DNA of 53,922 nt from Myxococcales bacterium (GCA_024222395.1 JAAEPE010000586.1:1-53922); one strand, 5' to 3'. Numbered from the stretch's first letter, positions 34,723 to 45,229 are shown. Made by a program: numbers and translations. The notes: generated by a model from the sequence alone, not told the origin.

Positions 34723-36600
34723 GTGCACCCAAGCGATCCAATACGTCGCATTCTCGCCACGGACTTTCGCCCCTTCACCCAGGGCGTGACCCAGGGCATC
34801 GATGTGCAGTCGTTGTGGAAGTGGGTGAAGCTCTCGGTGGCCGTCGGTGCCTTGACCGGGCTCCTCGCCTCGCTTGTCTATTTCGTCTTGGAGTGGTCCG
34901 AGGCGACGTTCTTCATGCGTCTGGCTGGCCACGAGCAGCCCGCCTTTGGCCACCTCTTCGACTATGGCCAGGGCCCCCCAATTTGGTGGCTCCTGATTCT
35001 CCTGCCAGCGGGCGGGGGCTTGGGGGCCGGTCTGATTCTGCATTTCCTTGACAAACGCTCGGGATCCGGTCATGACACAAACGGCATCATCGATGCGTTC
35101 CACGAGCAGCGCAGCGAAATCAGCACTAGGCACGCTCTTTGGAGAGTCCTGGCCTCAGCCCTTACTCTGGGCAGCGGCGGGTCCGCCGGCCGCGAGGGGC
35201 CGATGGCCTACGTCGGTGCGAGTTTCGGAACTCGCCTGAGTGGCAGATTCAAACTCAGTGCCCGCGACAGGCGATTGCTGATGCTCGCAGGGGCCGCCGG
35301 TGGAATCTCGGCACTCTTCCGCACCCCTCTTGGCGCCGCCCTCTTCGCCTTAGAGATAATTTACCAAGAGGACTTCGAAACCGAGGGCATGTTCCCTGTC
35401 ATCGTCTCCTCTATAACAGCGTACTCAGTCTTCACCTCAATCTACGATACCGATAGCCTCTTTCATGTGCCATCTGGCGGCTACGAGTTCGAGCCATTGC
35501 AACTCGTCTTCTACGGCATCATGGCACTGGCAGTGGCGCCAATCGCAGTCATCTGGTGCAAGGCCAGCACGCGATGGGGGCCGGACCTCTTTGCCAGGGT
35601 GAATTTGCCCTACTGGGCCAAACCTGCCCTCGGCGGGCTCGTTCTGGGCTGCCTTGCGTTGGTCTTGCCGTGGGTCATTGGCACCGGATATGGCTGGATA
35701 CAAGATGCGCTCTTGCCCACAGATTCGGCCCAGCGACTCTTGCCGAGCGGCTACAAGGGGTTCGGAATCCTCATCGCCATAGCCTTTGCAAAGATGCTGG
35801 CCACCACACTCACCTTGAGTTCCGGTGGGGCTGGCGGCGTATTCGCCCCAACCCTATTTATTGGTGGTTTTCTGGGGGGAGCCTTCGGACTGCTCTTCCA
35901 CGAATTGGTTCCCGGCATCATTACCCAGCCCGGCGCATTTGTCCTCGTTGGAATGGGGGCCTTCTATGCGGGTGCAGCCAAGGCACCACTCTCGACTATC
36001 ATCATGATCTCCGAACTTTTCGGTTCCTACGATCTCTTGGTCCCGCTCATGTTGGCCATCGTCATCTCAATCTTGCTACTGCGCCACGTATCTCTCTTCT
36101 CGGCCCAAGTCCCCACGGCAGCGGAGTCGCCTGTGCATGCCGCCCGCTACACCGTGGACGTTCTCGAATCACTGCACGTCAAAGACTATTTTATAGAGGG
36201 GCGAGCCAGCATTCCCGTGCCCAGCAACATGCCGCTCGGTGACTTCCTGGCCCACGTCTCGGCCACGGCAGAGTCGTTTTTTGTGGTCGAAAACGGCAAG
36301 AAAGAGCTGGTCGGCACCGTCTCGCTGGACCACGTGCGCTCGGTGGTTTCTGAGAGCGAGGTACTCGATTTCTTGCTCGTCAACGACGCCATGACGCCAC
36401 TCTACAGCGTGGCTCCAGGGGCCAGTCTGGGGACCGCACTCAATGCGATCGTCGAAAACTGCCACGAATACGTTCCTGTCGTGGATCCCGAGGGAGACGG
36501 AAGCATCCTCGGCACCATCTCTCAGAGACAAATCGCGGCCGAATACAACGCCGAGATACTCCGCCGCCGGTTGCAACAAAACACCACCGTGGCAGACTAA
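34723..36600 (+). CDS. ClC-family chloride channel/transporter with CBS pair
   Basis: About 625 residues. Ten or more membrane helices carry the ClC motifs: GSGGSAGREGP with the gating Glu (the first motif is GSGGS instead of GSGIP), GAAGGISALFRTPLGAALFALE and GGAGGVFAPTLFIGG. The C-terminal 150 residues form two CBS domains (VENGKKELVGTVSLDHV, VPVVDPEGDGSILGTISQ), which sense nucleotides in this family. The GTG at 34723 starts just before the first soluble helix; the longer frame overlaps the Lgt promoter region. Whether channel or H+ antiporter is not decided. Confidence 0.9.
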   Translation: MHPSDPIRRILATDFRPFTQGVTQGIDVQSLWKWVKLSVAVGALTGLLASLVYFVLEWSEATFFMRLAGHEQPAFGHLFDYGQGPPIWWLLILLPAGGGLGAGLILHFLDKRSGSGHDTNGIIDAFHEQRSEISTRHALWRVLASALTLGSGGSAGREGPMAYVGASFGTRLSGRFKLSARDRRLLMLAGAAGGISALFRTPLGAALFALEIIYQEDFETEGMFPVIVSSITAYSVFTSIYDTDSLFHVPSGGYEFEPLQLVFYGIMALAVAPIAVIWCKASTRWGPDLFARVNLPYWAKPALGGLVLGCLALVLPWVIGTGYGWIQDALLPTDSAQRLLPSGYKGFGILIAIAFAKMLATTLTLSSGGAGGVFAPTLFIGGFLGGAFGLLFHELVPGIITQPGAFVLVGMGAFYAGAAKAPLSTIIMISELFGSYDLLVPLMLAIVISILLLRHVSLFSAQVPTAAESPVHAARYTVDVLESLHVKDYFIEGRASIPVPSNMPLGDFLAHVSATAESFFVVENGKKELVGTVSLDHVRSVVSESEVLDFLLVNDAMTPLYSVAPGASLGTALNAIVENCHEYVPVVDPEGDGSILGTISQRQIAAEYNAEILRRRLQQNTTVAD

Positions 36601-36609
36601 GGGTCCTCT

Positions 36610-37935
36610 ATGCAAACGCCATGCATTCGAAAGCTCTTGCAGGCCACTGGCTTCACAGGGTTCCTACTCGTCTTCAGCACCGCATGGGTCGGCGCGCAGA
36701 ATGTGCAAATTGTCGAGCACAGCCCGAAGGCCAGGCATCCTACAGTGGGCCCAGCTGATGCTCCGGTCACCCTGGAGTTTTTCTTACGTATTGACGATGC
36801 CCCCAGTCAGCGCGCTCTGAACATTGTACAGGTGCTCATCAAGCGGCATCCCAAGCGACTTCGAGTTATCTTTCGCCTAACGGAGAAAGGCAAGCGCTCG
36901 AGTAGCCTCGCCCAGAACTTCGGCCAAGAGGCATTCGCTCAGGGGCACTTCTTCGAATTTCTCGATGCCTACTACGCAGCTCGCAAACCGAGCCCCAAGG
37001 ACTATCCGGACGTCGCAAAAGCCGCAGGCGTAAACTACAAGCGAGTCCAGCAAGCCCTCGATTCGATGGAGCACGAGGTCACGTTTCGCGAGAACTACTA
37101 CTATTGGCGCAGAGCGCTGGTGAATCAGGTGCCAGGCTTCCGATTCAACGGGCGCAATGCTGCCCGGGTTCGAACCGTGGAACAGCTAGAGGTGCTCTAC
37201 GATGCCGCCTATGCAGATGCTCTCGAGCTGCAATCCAGTGGAGTCGCCATCGCAGACGTCGCCAAGCGACGAATAGCAGCCGACGAAGAAGAGCGGTTCA
37301 CAAGCCGCAGGATTCGCGGCACTCTCGACGGCGCCCCCATTGCCGCACGTCCGGATCGCCCAACGTCGGTATCGCTCGCCAAGCTCGCAAATGGAGCGCT
37401 TGTCCAAGGCCCAGATACGGCCGTAGTGACCCTCGTCTTTGTCTGTCATTTTCAGAGCATCCTATGCGGGCGTATGTCTCGAAACCTCGATGACATTCGC
37501 AAGGCGTATCCAGATGAAGTGCGCATCGTCTTTCGCCCTCTCTACGACCCGTCGCTTCCGGGGCAGGACAACGCGCCCCTCATGCACCAGGCAGCGCTCT
37601 GCGCCCGTGAGCAATCGGTGTTTTGGGAGTTCTACCGACACGCCTTCGAAAAACAACGTCGCATAAATTTCGATCAGACCCTCGCTATCGAATTGGCCTC
37701 GTCGGGAGTGCTCGACCTCAACGTTGAGAAGTTCGAGCAATGCCTGGAGAGCGGACGCCATCTTGATGCCCTCGATGCGGAGCTTGCGCTAGTGCGCTCG
37801 GCTGGTATTCAACACACACCGGCACTGGTCATCAACGGAGTCGCCTACTGGGGACGCTTGCACTTTGCCGACATCAGAGGGCTTCTCAACAACGCCCTAC
37901 GTCCAGGGCTCCTCGAACAGCTCGGATCGCCCTAG
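36610..37935 (+). CDS. Exported protein with two DsbA-like thioredoxin domains lacking CxxC
   Basis: A 441-residue protein with a signal peptide (VFSTAWVGAQ). Domain 1 (residues ~46-190) starts GPADAPVTLEFFLRIDDAPSQRA with no cysteine at the active site. Domain 2 (~255-430) starts VVTLVFVCHFQSILCGRMS: aligned with FxCPFC motifs only the second Cys is kept (SILC), although another Cys sits upstream. The cis-Pro strand HTPALVING is preserved. DsbA-family oxidoreductases without CxxC usually act as chaperones or binding proteins. It follows the ClC gene by 9 bp. Confidence 0.8.
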   Translation: MQTPCIRKLLQATGFTGFLLVFSTAWVGAQNVQIVEHSPKARHPTVGPADAPVTLEFFLRIDDAPSQRALNIVQVLIKRHPKRLRVIFRLTEKGKRSSSLAQNFGQEAFAQGHFFEFLDAYYAARKPSPKDYPDVAKAAGVNYKRVQQALDSMEHEVTFRENYYYWRRALVNQVPGFRFNGRNAARVRTVEQLEVLYDAAYADALELQSSGVAIADVAKRRIAADEEERFTSRRIRGTLDGAPIAARPDRPTSVSLAKLANGALVQGPDTAVVTLVFVCHFQSILCGRMSRNLDDIRKAYPDEVRIVFRPLYDPSLPGQDNAPLMHQAALCAREQSVFWEFYRHAFEKQRRINFDQTLAIELASSGVLDLNVEKFEQCLESGRHLDALDAELALVRSAGIQHTPALVINGVAYWGRLHFADIRGLLNNALRPGLLEQLGSP

Positions 37936-38009
37936 ACACTGAAATACGTGGAAATACATGGGGGTACCGTTGACCGCCAACGTCGTTACGTGATACTTCA
38001 AGAATAGCG

Positions 38010-39305
38010 ATGGAGCTTACATTTGCGGCTGCCACCGACGTTGGACGGGCGAGGGACCACAACGAGGACAACTTCCTCATCGACAAGAAGCTCCGCCTCT
38101 TCGTCGTCTGCGATGGCATGGGTGGCCACGCTGCGGGCGAGGTGGCATCCTCCATCACGGTCCACCAGATTCGCGATGCGGTCTATCAGCACCGCGGCCT
38201 CATTGACCGCTTCGTGCAGGAGGATGCCGCCGTGCAGGAGCAAGAGGTTCTCCAGCTGCTGGAACGCGCTATCCAAGATGCATGCGCCACCGTCTACAAC
38301 AGGGCTCAAGCCGAGCCTGAGAAGCGTGGCATGGGCACCACCGCTTCCGTACTGCTCATCGCCGGCGATCCAAGTAATCTTCGCGGCTTCATCGCCCACG
38401 TTGGCGACTCGCGAATCTACCTGACTCGACAAGACGAGTGTCACCAGCTCACGGAGGATCACTCCCTCATGAACGAGCTCATCAGGCGGGGCAAGATCAA
38501 GGAAGAGGAATTTGAGACTTCTCCCTACAAGAAGTTCAAGAATGCGGTGACGCGTGCTGTCGGTGTCTATGCCTCGGTCGAGGTCGACACGTTTGACTTT
38601 GACATTCTTCCCGGCGATAGCCTCCTGCTCTGCTCGGACGGTATGTACGTCTACTTCACAGATTCGGAGTTGCCTGGTCTACTGACTACGGGCGATGTGA
38701 AGGACGTGCCCACTGCGCTGATCGACCGAGCAAATGCCGGTGGCGGACACGACAACATCACTAATGTCGTCGTTCGCGTCCTCGGCGATGCAGAGCAATC
38801 CGAAGACGGCGGCGACAACGCACGAGCCGAAGAGCTGAGTCTCAAACTCGAAGTGCTCAAGGGCATGCAGCTGTTCCGCTATCTCAGCTACAAGGAGCTG
38901 GTCGGAATCATGAACATGACCGAGACGCGCGAGTACCTTGGTGGCGAGCTCATCATTGGCGAGGGCGACGAGGGCGATGCGATGTTTGTTGTGCTCGCGG
39001 GTAGCGTTCGCCTGCACCAAGGCCCCGTAGATCTCGCCCTTCTCGAGAAAGGGCAGCACTTTGGCGAGATGGCGCTCATTGACCGCACTGTTCGCTCGCT
39101 CTCGGCGACCTCTGAGAAGACGTGCAGGCTCATCGTTATCGGCCGCAAAGAGTTCTACAGCATCATCAAGAAACAGCCGGAGTTATCCGTGAAGCTCCTA
39201 TGGAGCTTCGTTCAAGAGCTCGCCACAAGACTGCGCAAGACTACTGCTGACTTAGGCGCCCTCAAAGGCGACGAGAACGCTACACTTCCGTTCGAAGAGG
39301 AGTAG
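38010..39305 (+). CDS. PP2C-type Ser/Thr phosphatase fused to a cyclic-nucleotide-binding domain
   Basis: A 431-residue cytoplasmic protein. Residues ~1-265 form a PPM phosphatase with all metal-site motifs: GRARDHNEDN, CDGMGGHAAGE, GMGTTAS, HVGDSRIYL, CSDGMY and GGGHDNITNVVV. Residues ~285-400 form a cNMP-binding fold (GGELIIGEGDEGDAMFVVLAGSVRL, then HFGEMALIDRTVRS). In that motif FGEMAL...R-x-x-S is the phosphate-binding cassette, with Arg and Ser in the positions of a true nucleotide binder. The phosphatase may therefore be controlled by cAMP or cGMP. Confidence 0.93.
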   Translation: MELTFAAATDVGRARDHNEDNFLIDKKLRLFVVCDGMGGHAAGEVASSITVHQIRDAVYQHRGLIDRFVQEDAAVQEQEVLQLLERAIQDACATVYNRAQAEPEKRGMGTTASVLLIAGDPSNLRGFIAHVGDSRIYLTRQDECHQLTEDHSLMNELIRRGKIKEEEFETSPYKKFKNAVTRAVGVYASVEVDTFDFDILPGDSLLLCSDGMYVYFTDSELPGLLTTGDVKDVPTALIDRANAGGGHDNITNVVVRVLGDAEQSEDGGDNARAEELSLKLEVLKGMQLFRYLSYKELVGIMNMTETREYLGGELIIGEGDEGDAMFVVLAGSVRLHQGPVDLALLEKGQHFGEMALIDRTVRSLSATSEKTCRLIVIGRKEFYSIIKKQPELSVKLLWSFVQELATRLRKTTADLGALKGDENATLPFEEE

Positions 39306-39532
39306 CGGTCGTTTCTTGCTTCTCGCCTGTAGGAGGAGCTCCGGGGCACATCGACTAGCCTGAATCGATCCCGTAAACCAGCCCGAGTCTGCGAGACACA
39401 TGCGGCGAGGCCCACCGGTCTCCGAGCCACACGCTCCAACGCGCCGAGGACAGACCAGCCTCCGGGGAGCCGAGGCCAACAGCTTCCAAAGGAAGCGAAA
39501 CGAAGCCGCGTTCGGCGAACGCCGAGCACGGC

Positions 39533-39568
39533 TAGAATGCCAGTGCCCACCAGGGCACTTGTATTCTA
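39533..39568 (-). terminator. Terminator of the minCDE operon, overlapping the minE stop codon
   Basis: TAGAAT and AGTGCCC on the left pair with GGGCACT and ATTCTA on the right across a four-base loop, with a three-base mismatch bulge. The right arm contains the minE stop codon. The 227 bp further left, to 39306, hold nothing recognisable. Confidence 0.65.
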
Positions 39569-39847
39569 AGAAAGCGTGCTGTGGTTTCGTACTGGGCTCG
39601 AAACTCGAAGCTCCGTGCTCTCACGAGACACACGCTCGATTTGAATATCGACAGCCTCAGCATCGATGGTCACGTACTTGGCAATCACCGCGGCGATTTC
39701 TTCGCGCATCTCTTGCAGCTTGGCTCCATCGAGCCCCGTGCGATCGTGAGCCAGGACCAAGTGCAGGCGCCCTTTGGCCACCTCTTTGCTCGCGCGGCGT
39801 CCAGTGAGTAGCCCCTTAATGTCATTCCATACTTGTTGCATTTGCAT
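39566..39847 (-). CDS. minE: Cell-division topological specificity factor MinE
   Basis: A 93-residue MinE: membrane-targeting N-terminus, the contact helix region VAKGRLHLVLAHDRTG, then MREEIAAVIAKYVTIDAEAVDIQIER of the dimerisation domain. It stimulates MinD ATPase and produces the oscillation that keeps FtsZ inhibition at the poles. An in-frame GTG directly precedes the chosen ATG (39847), and a further ATG lies two codons downstream. It lies 20 bp after minD in the order minC-minD-minE. Confidence 0.93.
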   Translation of the reverse strand: MQMQQVWNDIKGLLTGRRASKEVAKGRLHLVLAHDRTGLDGAKLQEMREEIAAVIAKYVTIDAEAVDIQIERVSRESTELRVSSPVRNHSTLS

Positions 39848-39867
39848 CACTTCCTTCGTGCCGGCGC

Positions 39868-40662
39868 TTACGCAGTGTGGGAAAGACCGATTGCTCGGCC
39901 AATACGGGCAAAGAAGCCGACGTTGTGGACAACATCGTCGACAACTTCGCCGTTTAGACGACGCGCAACCACTTCGTACGCCATTGCGGCAGGACAGGTT
40001 CCCTCGAGAGTCGCGGGCACGCCCTTGTTGGTTGTGGCGATGATTTCATCGTCCAGTGGCACAGCGCCAAGGAGGTCGAGAGCGAGGATGTCGATGACGT
40101 CATCCTTGGAGAGCATATCGCCCTTCTTGACCATCGCAGCAGAGATGCGATTGACGATGAGTCGAGTCGGAATGTCGGCCGCAGCCAGGAGACCTGCCAC
40201 TCGGTCCGCATCGCGAATCGAGCTAATCTCAGGCGTCGCAACGACCACGGCTTCATCAGCACCGGCAATCGCATTGCGGAATCCCTGCTCAATTCCGGCA
40301 GGGCAATCGATGATGACGTAGTCGTAGCTCTTCTTGAGCTGGCCAACCAGGTGGAGCATCTGCTCCTCATTGACAGCGTCCTTCTCGTCAACCTGTGAGG
40401 ACGGAAGCAGGAAGAGGTTTTCGATGCGGCGATCCTTGATAACGGCCTTCTGCAAAGAGCACTTGCCCTTGAGCACGTCGATCATGTGGAAGACGATGCG
40501 GTTTTCGAGCCCCAATACGACGTCGAGGTTTCGGAGTCCGATATCTGCATCAACAAGGACAACGCTGTGACCTTGTTGCGCCAGCGCTGCACCAATGTTG
40601 GCTGTGGAGGTGGTCTTTCCGACGCCACCCTTACCTGAAGTAATTACGATTGCTTTGCCCAT
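39868..40662 (-). CDS. minD: Septum site-determining ATPase MinD
   Basis: A 264-residue MinD with the deviant Walker A motif SGKGGVGKTTS, switch regions (VDADIGLRNLD, IIDCPAGIEQG) and a C-terminal amphipathic membrane-targeting helix ending the protein (FFARIGRAIGLS). It recruits MinC to the membrane and is cycled by MinE. It starts 14 bp after the minC stop. Confidence 0.97.
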   Translation of the reverse strand: MGKAIVITSGKGGVGKTTSTANIGAALAQQGHSVVLVDADIGLRNLDVVLGLENRIVFHMIDVLKGKCSLQKAVIKDRRIENLFLLPSSQVDEKDAVNEEQMLHLVGQLKKSYDYVIIDCPAGIEQGFRNAIAGADEAVVVATPEISSIRDADRVAGLLAAADIPTRLIVNRISAAMVKKGDMLSKDDVIDILALDLLGAVPLDDEIIATTNKGVPATLEGTCPAAMAYEVVARRLNGEVVDDVVHNVGFFARIGRAIGLSHTA

Positions 40663-40676
40663 GCTTTTTCTCTTTC

Positions 40677-41561
40677 CTAGAACTTGGCTGTTGCGATACC
40701 GAAGGGAAGTCGCCCCTTGTAGTTGTCGACCATAATGGCGTCGTCTTTGGCGTATGCTATTTCTGCACGCTCTGGCGTGGCATCGGCATCCCCTGCCCTC
40801 GCGACAAGGGATCCGATTCGGAGTTGTTGTGGTTCGAGCTGGAGAGCGAGAATGAAGGATGATCCTCCCTCGCTACCTGCGTGGGCTATCCCGCGCAGGC
40901 GTCCCAAGACGACGATGCTGCCCGTGGCGCGAACTTCGGCGCCTGGGTTCACGTCTCCGAGAATAATGAGGTGACCAGCAACCTCGAGGATGCAACCGGA
41001 GCGGACTGGGCCAACAACCATCTTGGGTGCCAGTGCTTCGTCTCCAGAGACGGACTCTGCTTGCTGCGTCGGGAGTGTGGGCGCTACCGCAGAGGCGGCT
41101 CGCTCTTCAGCGGCGACAGCACGCTCCTCGGCGACAGCTCGCGCTTCGACAGCGGCCTTGAGTTCTGCGTCCAAGGCAAGTGTTGCGAGGTCGGGCTCGA
41201 CCGCCTCGCTGCCGGTCGCGAGCACAGGCTCAACCAATCCCATATCGCTCATGAGCTCGTGCAAGCTCTCTTGCTCCGCGGTCTTGCCCGGGCCCTGGAC
41301 CCCGACAATTCGAAGCTCATAGCGGTCGGTGACTTCCTCTATTGGACCGAGATATCCGCGGGGAGGAGCATCGTCGAAACGCAAAATCACATCACCGCCC
41401 TTAAAGAACCCCGGAGCTTCGTGAAGTTTGGCCTCAATCTCACTGGCGATAATCTCGGCCGAAGCAGCACTCTCGATTAAGATTTCAAAGCCTTGGGTCG
41501 TGCCCTTCAAGCAAATCGGACTCCCGACTTCGGTCTCTGATGCTGCGGTCATTTCACTCAT
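40677..41561 (-). CDS. minC: Septum site-determining protein MinC
   Basis: A 294-residue MinC. The N-terminal FtsZ-inhibiting domain is followed by an Ala/Glu-rich linker (AVEARAVAEERAVAAEERA), then the C-terminal beta-helix (VRSGCILEVAGHLIILGDVNPGAEVRATGSIVVLGRLRGIAHAG shortened here: GDVNPGAEV and GRLRGIAHAG blocks). The ATG at 41561 has AAGG five bases upstream; the longer frame is not supported. The linker is more extended and charged than in enteric MinC. Confidence 0.9.
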   Translation of the reverse strand: MSEMTAASETEVGSPICLKGTTQGFEILIESAASAEIIASEIEAKLHEAPGFFKGGDVILRFDDAPPRGYLGPIEEVTDRYELRIVGVQGPGKTAEQESLHELMSDMGLVEPVLATGSEAVEPDLATLALDAELKAAVEARAVAEERAVAAEERAASAVAPTLPTQQAESVSGDEALAPKMVVGPVRSGCILEVAGHLIILGDVNPGAEVRATGSIVVLGRLRGIAHAGSEGGSSFILALQLEPQQLRIGSLVARAGDADATPERAEIAYAKDDAIMVDNYKGRLPFGIATAKF

Positions 41562-41752
41562 TAGGGCCTTCTGCGGCTCCCAGAGGGGCCTGTGCACCAC
41601 CCCCACGATGGCGCGTACATAAACCGCTAGCATCCTCCGTTCTGGGTGGGCAACTTTTTGCCGAGATAAGCGAATCATTGACGACTCAAGCTAGCGTCCT
41701 GCCACTGACCGACCTGGCCCCTGCGTTCTGGTGACAGTCCCAGCCGCTCGGC

Positions 41753-41787
41753 CTTGGAGACGGGTGTATTTGACACCAGTCTCCAAG
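41753..41787 (-). terminator. Terminator after the DUF255 lipoprotein gene
   Basis: CTTGGAGAC (41753-41761) pairs with GTCTCCAAG (41779-41787), and an inner GGTGT/ACACC stem closes a five-base loop. It starts ten bases after the stop of the minus-strand gene. Confidence 0.75.
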
Positions 41788-41796
41788 CGGCCCCCC

Positions 41797-44142
41797 CTAC
41801 TCCCCCGTAGCGTCGCCCTCCTTGCGAAGCATGCGAACTTTGGCGAGTTGCTTTCGAAATACCCTCAGGTCGCCCGTGGGGAGATCGCACTGGGTGTCTT
41901 CGCAGACGTAGGCCGTGACTTTCTTTGCAATAGCCACCTTGGAAGCGACGAGCGGCACCTTGGACGCCAGGGCGTCGAGGCGCGGCCCCTCCGTTGTCTC
42001 GACGTAGACCTGGTTTGGAACCCAGGCTGCCCCGACGATCTTTCGAAACTCGCTGGCATCGCCATCGGGGGGGGCCACGATCACGATCTGCTTTACCGCG
42101 TCACTGTGGTAGTCGAGGGCTAAGAGCATTTCGGAGAGCCCGGTAGGCCCCGTCCGCAAGAGTCTTCCAAAGGCCCGCAGAGCTGCCTCCGCTCGCTCGA
42201 GATACGCTGTTCTTCCGGTGAGCTGGTAGAGCCGCAGGAGATTCAGAACGGCGTAGGAGTTGCCTGAGGGAATGGCTCCGTCCGAAGAGGGTTTCTCCCT
42301 GGTCAGAAGCTCCTCGTGATCGTCCGCGGTCATGAAGTAGGCCCCGCGCTCATCAGCGTAGTGGGTATCGAGCTGCGCCTGCAGTACGATGGCCTCATCG
42401 AGCCACCGAACCTCACTGCTCGCCATGTATAGATCGAGAAGGCCTGAGATGAAGAAAGCGTAATCATCCACGTAGGCACGTAAGTGCGCCTTGCTCCCCT
42501 GAGAGCTTCGCAAGAGCCTCGGTCCCTTGCGCATGGAACCGAGGATGTAATCAGCGGCTCTGCCTGCAATCTCGATGTAGTCAAGGTTGCGACCCGCATC
42601 CGGGCCCAGAGCTCGCCCAGCTTGCGCGTAGGCAGATATCATCAGGCCATTCCAAGCGACAAGCACCTTGTCGTCGGTATGTGGAGCGGGCCGTTCTTGG
42701 CGGGCCCGGTAGAGAGTCTCCCTGGCCTCGTCGATGACGCGTTGTGCGTCGCTCTCCGAGATTCCCTCAGCCTCGGCAAACGTAGCCAAGGGTCCTTGCA
42801 CATTGAGAATGCTGCGTCCTTCAAAATTGCCGCGCTTTGTGACCCCGAAGTACGCGGCTACGAGCCTGGCATCATCGGGGCCGAAGAGCGCCTCGATTTC
42901 GTCTGGAGTCCAAGAGAAGTAGTAGCCCTCCTCCCGCTCGCCCCCCGGCCCAATGCTATCGGCATCGGTGGCGGAGAAGAATGCGCCCTCGGGTGTTCGC
43001 ATCTCGCGAGCGACGTAGCTGAGGATATGCCTTGCGACCGTCGCATGCCGCGGGTGTCCGAGCGCCTGAAATGCCTCCACGTAGGCACTCACAAGGAGAG
43101 CATTGTCGTAGAGCATTTTCTCGAAGTGAGGAACTAGCCAAAGAGGATCCGTGGAATAGCGATGAAAGCCCCCGCCGGCCTGATCGTACATGCCACCAGC
43201 GGCCATCTTGTCCAAGGAGAAGACGGCCATCTCAGAAAACTTCGCATCACCGCTGCGGCGAGCGTAGCGGAGCAAGAAACGAATCGGAAGGGATGAGGGA
43301 AACTTGCTTCCCCGGCGATCGGCCACCAGCCCTCCGTTCGTCGAGTCATAGCGCCCGGCAAACTGCTGGGCAGCGGCAGTGAGTACTTCTGCACCAGGAA
43401 CCACGACGGTTCCAGCCGGCGGCCGCGTCATCCGAGCAATTCTCTGAGCAATCTGCTCTGAGTTCCTTAGAAACTTGTTGCGATCGCCATCGAAGGCCTC
43501 CTTGTACTCTCGGAGAACGGTCACAAAACCCGCTCGTCCGGTTCGCTGTCCCTCGGGGGGGAAATAGGTTCCACCGTAGAAGGGGCGCCGATCAGGAGTT
43601 AACCAGACATTGAGTGGCCACCCGCCGCCCTTCCCCATCACTCGGAGTGCACTCATATAGATGGAGTCGATATCCGGGCGTTCCTCTCGATCAACCTTGA
43701 TCGCAATATAGTTTTCATTGAGGTAACGGGCCGTTTCTTCGTCTTCGAATGACTCCTCTTCCATCACATGACACCAATGACATGTCGAATAGCCGATGCT
43801 CAGAAGCACGGGACGATCCAATCGCTTCGCGGCTTCAAAGGCCTCGTCGCCCCACGGATACCAGTTGACGGGATTGTGAGCGTGTTGGCCGAGATACGGC
43901 GATGGCTCCGCTATTAGCCTATTGGTATATTTCGGAGCCCCATCGGCATGAAGGTGACGCGTCCGCGGCTTGTAGTGAGGCCCTTTTGCGGAGAGCGCCA
44001 AAGCGAGTTTTCGAGAAAGCTCGTCTGCGTAGGGCTCGGCTCCGGGGAGCCCCTTACGAGGAGCGGCCGGCTCGCGAGTCTTTCGAGTCTCTTGCTTGCA
44101 CGAGGCAATGAGTAGGATGGCGCACAGCAGCTGCACTCTCAT
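41797..44142 (-). CDS. DUF255/YyaL-type thioredoxin-domain lipoprotein
   Basis: A 781-residue protein. The ATG at 44142 begins a lipoprotein signal (ILLIASC). A DUF255 thioredoxin-like domain follows: [20 protein letters not shown], active site STCHWCHVM, then [11 protein letters not shown] and [12 protein letters not shown]. The remaining ~550 residues form an alpha/alpha barrel resembling N-acylglucosamine 2-epimerases/cellulase-like folds ([27 protein letters not shown]). The family (human SPATA20) is widespread but of undefined biochemistry. Most members are cytoplasmic, so lipid anchoring is notable. The next gene upstream lies 85 bp away on the same strand. Confidence 0.88.
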   Translation of the reverse strand: MRVQLLCAILLIASCKQETRKTREPAAPRKGLPGAEPYADELSRKLALALSAKGPHYKPRTRHLHADGAPKYTNRLIAEPSPYLGQHAHNPVNWYPWGDEAFEAAKRLDRPVLLSIGYSTCHWCHVMEEESFEDEETARYLNENYIAIKVDREERPDIDSIYMSALRVMGKGGGWPLNVWLTPDRRPFYGGTYFPPEGQRTGRAGFVTVLREYKEAFDGDRNKFLRNSEQIAQRIARMTRPPAGTVVVPGAEVLTAAAQQFAGRYDSTNGGLVADRRGSKFPSSLPIRFLLRYARRSGDAKFSEMAVFSLDKMAAGGMYDQAGGGFHRYSTDPLWLVPHFEKMLYDNALLVSAYVEAFQALGHPRHATVARHILSYVAREMRTPEGAFFSATDADSIGPGGEREEGYYFSWTPDEIEALFGPDDARLVAAYFGVTKRGNFEGRSILNVQGPLATFAEAEGISESDAQRVIDEARETLYRARQERPAPHTDDKVLVAWNGLMISAYAQAGRALGPDAGRNLDYIEIAGRAADYILGSMRKGPRLLRSSQGSKAHLRAYVDDYAFFISGLLDLYMASSEVRWLDEAIVLQAQLDTHYADERGAYFMTADDHEELLTREKPSSDGAIPSGNSYAVLNLLRLYQLTGRTAYLERAEAALRAFGRLLRTGPTGLSEMLLALDYHSDAVKQIVIVAPPDGDASEFRKIVGAAWVPNQVYVETTEGPRLDALASKVPLVASKVAIAKKVTAYVCEDTQCDLPTGDLRVFRKQLAKVRMLRKEGDATGE

Positions 44143-44227
44143 AGGTTGTGGCCAGTCTTTCACAGGCCCGGCCGGGAGTGCCAGACTCCAATTCGAGTTG
44201 CAGCGCACCACGCGCGAGAAGAGCGGA

Positions 44228-45151
44228 CTATTTCTTCAGCTTGAGAAGCCGAACGGTGCGCACCACGACCTGCCCTGCTACAGCCGCCGTATCCTCTTGC
44301 CACTGAAACTTCAGCTGTCCGCGGCGATTGAGCTGCAGAACGGGTCGTATCCGCATATCAGACCACTGCGCAGACGTCACCGCTACGCTTTCGTCCCCCT
44401 CGACCGCAATCAACACCGCAGATTCTCCTACGCTCGCAGCGACGAGGTCTCGAACATTCCACTGCGTCTTCTTGTTGCCCGAGTCGCCAAGCACTGTGGA
44501 GGAAGGCACTGAACCGAGCACGCTCGATGAGATCTGACTGGGAGGATTATCGCCAATTTGAATTAGCAATCCTTCGATACTGGCTGGTGCAACGTGTTCC
44601 TTCGTCCTCATACCCGTGCCCGAAATTCGCAAGCGCGCTAAAGGAGAAATCAGGCGTGGGAACGGGTCACCCGGTCGCTTAAGCCGACCGCCCTGACCGT
44701 GGTAGTTGGGAAATGGTTCTTTGGCGCTCACCGCTGCCGCGACCAGCTCTCCTCGCCTTGTGAGCACGATAACTGGCACGGGAGCATCCTCGCCGTCCTG
44801 CCTTCGAATCGAAATACCAACACCATCGACTCCAATTGCTTCGACAAGTGCCCCCAGGGGAAACTCTGAGTCGCTTAAGAGTCTGTCTAGACGCCACGCC
44901 TTGCGTTCATCGTCGGCAAAATCGGGTTTCGTAGCGTTGAGTGTGGCCGCGTCCAAGTTGCGAACCTTGGCACCGGCCGCCTTCACAGGGACCGACCATG
45001 AGCTTGGAACGCTAGCGCCGGGCGCAGGTTCGGGAATCGGCGTCCGCTTCGCCTCGCTATCCTCACCAGGTTTGGAACATCCGACCGCACTCCCCAACCC
45101 CATTGCGCCAAGAGCGAGAAGATACATCGTCATGCGCGATCCAGCATTCAC
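44228..45151 (-). CDS. Lipoprotein of unknown function
   Basis: A 307-residue protein with a lipobox GSAVGC and a Pro/Glu linker, then a mostly beta C-terminal region with charged strands ([37 protein letters not shown]). The GTG at 45151 supplies the positively charged start of the signal; an ATG at 45133 is also possible. No family is recognised. Confidence 0.68.
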   Translation of the reverse strand: MNAGSRMTMYLLALGAMGLGSAVGCSKPGEDSEAKRTPIPEPAPGASVPSSWSVPVKAAGAKVRNLDAATLNATKPDFADDERKAWRLDRLLSDSEFPLGALVEAIGVDGVGISIRRQDGEDAPVPVIVLTRRGELVAAAVSAKEPFPNYHGQGGRLKRPGDPFPRLISPLARLRISGTGMRTKEHVAPASIEGLLIQIGDNPPSQISSSVLGSVPSSTVLGDSGNKKTQWNVRDLVAASVGESAVLIAVEGDESVAVTSAQWSDMRIRPVLQLNRRGQLKFQWQEDTAAVAGQVVVRTVRLLKLKK

Positions 45152-45229
45152 CTGCCGAGTCTACCAGAGCCCCATACGCCACCGACACGTGTGGCAGCCC
45201 CCCAGATGGTGATCGGCTGGCGATTGCCC

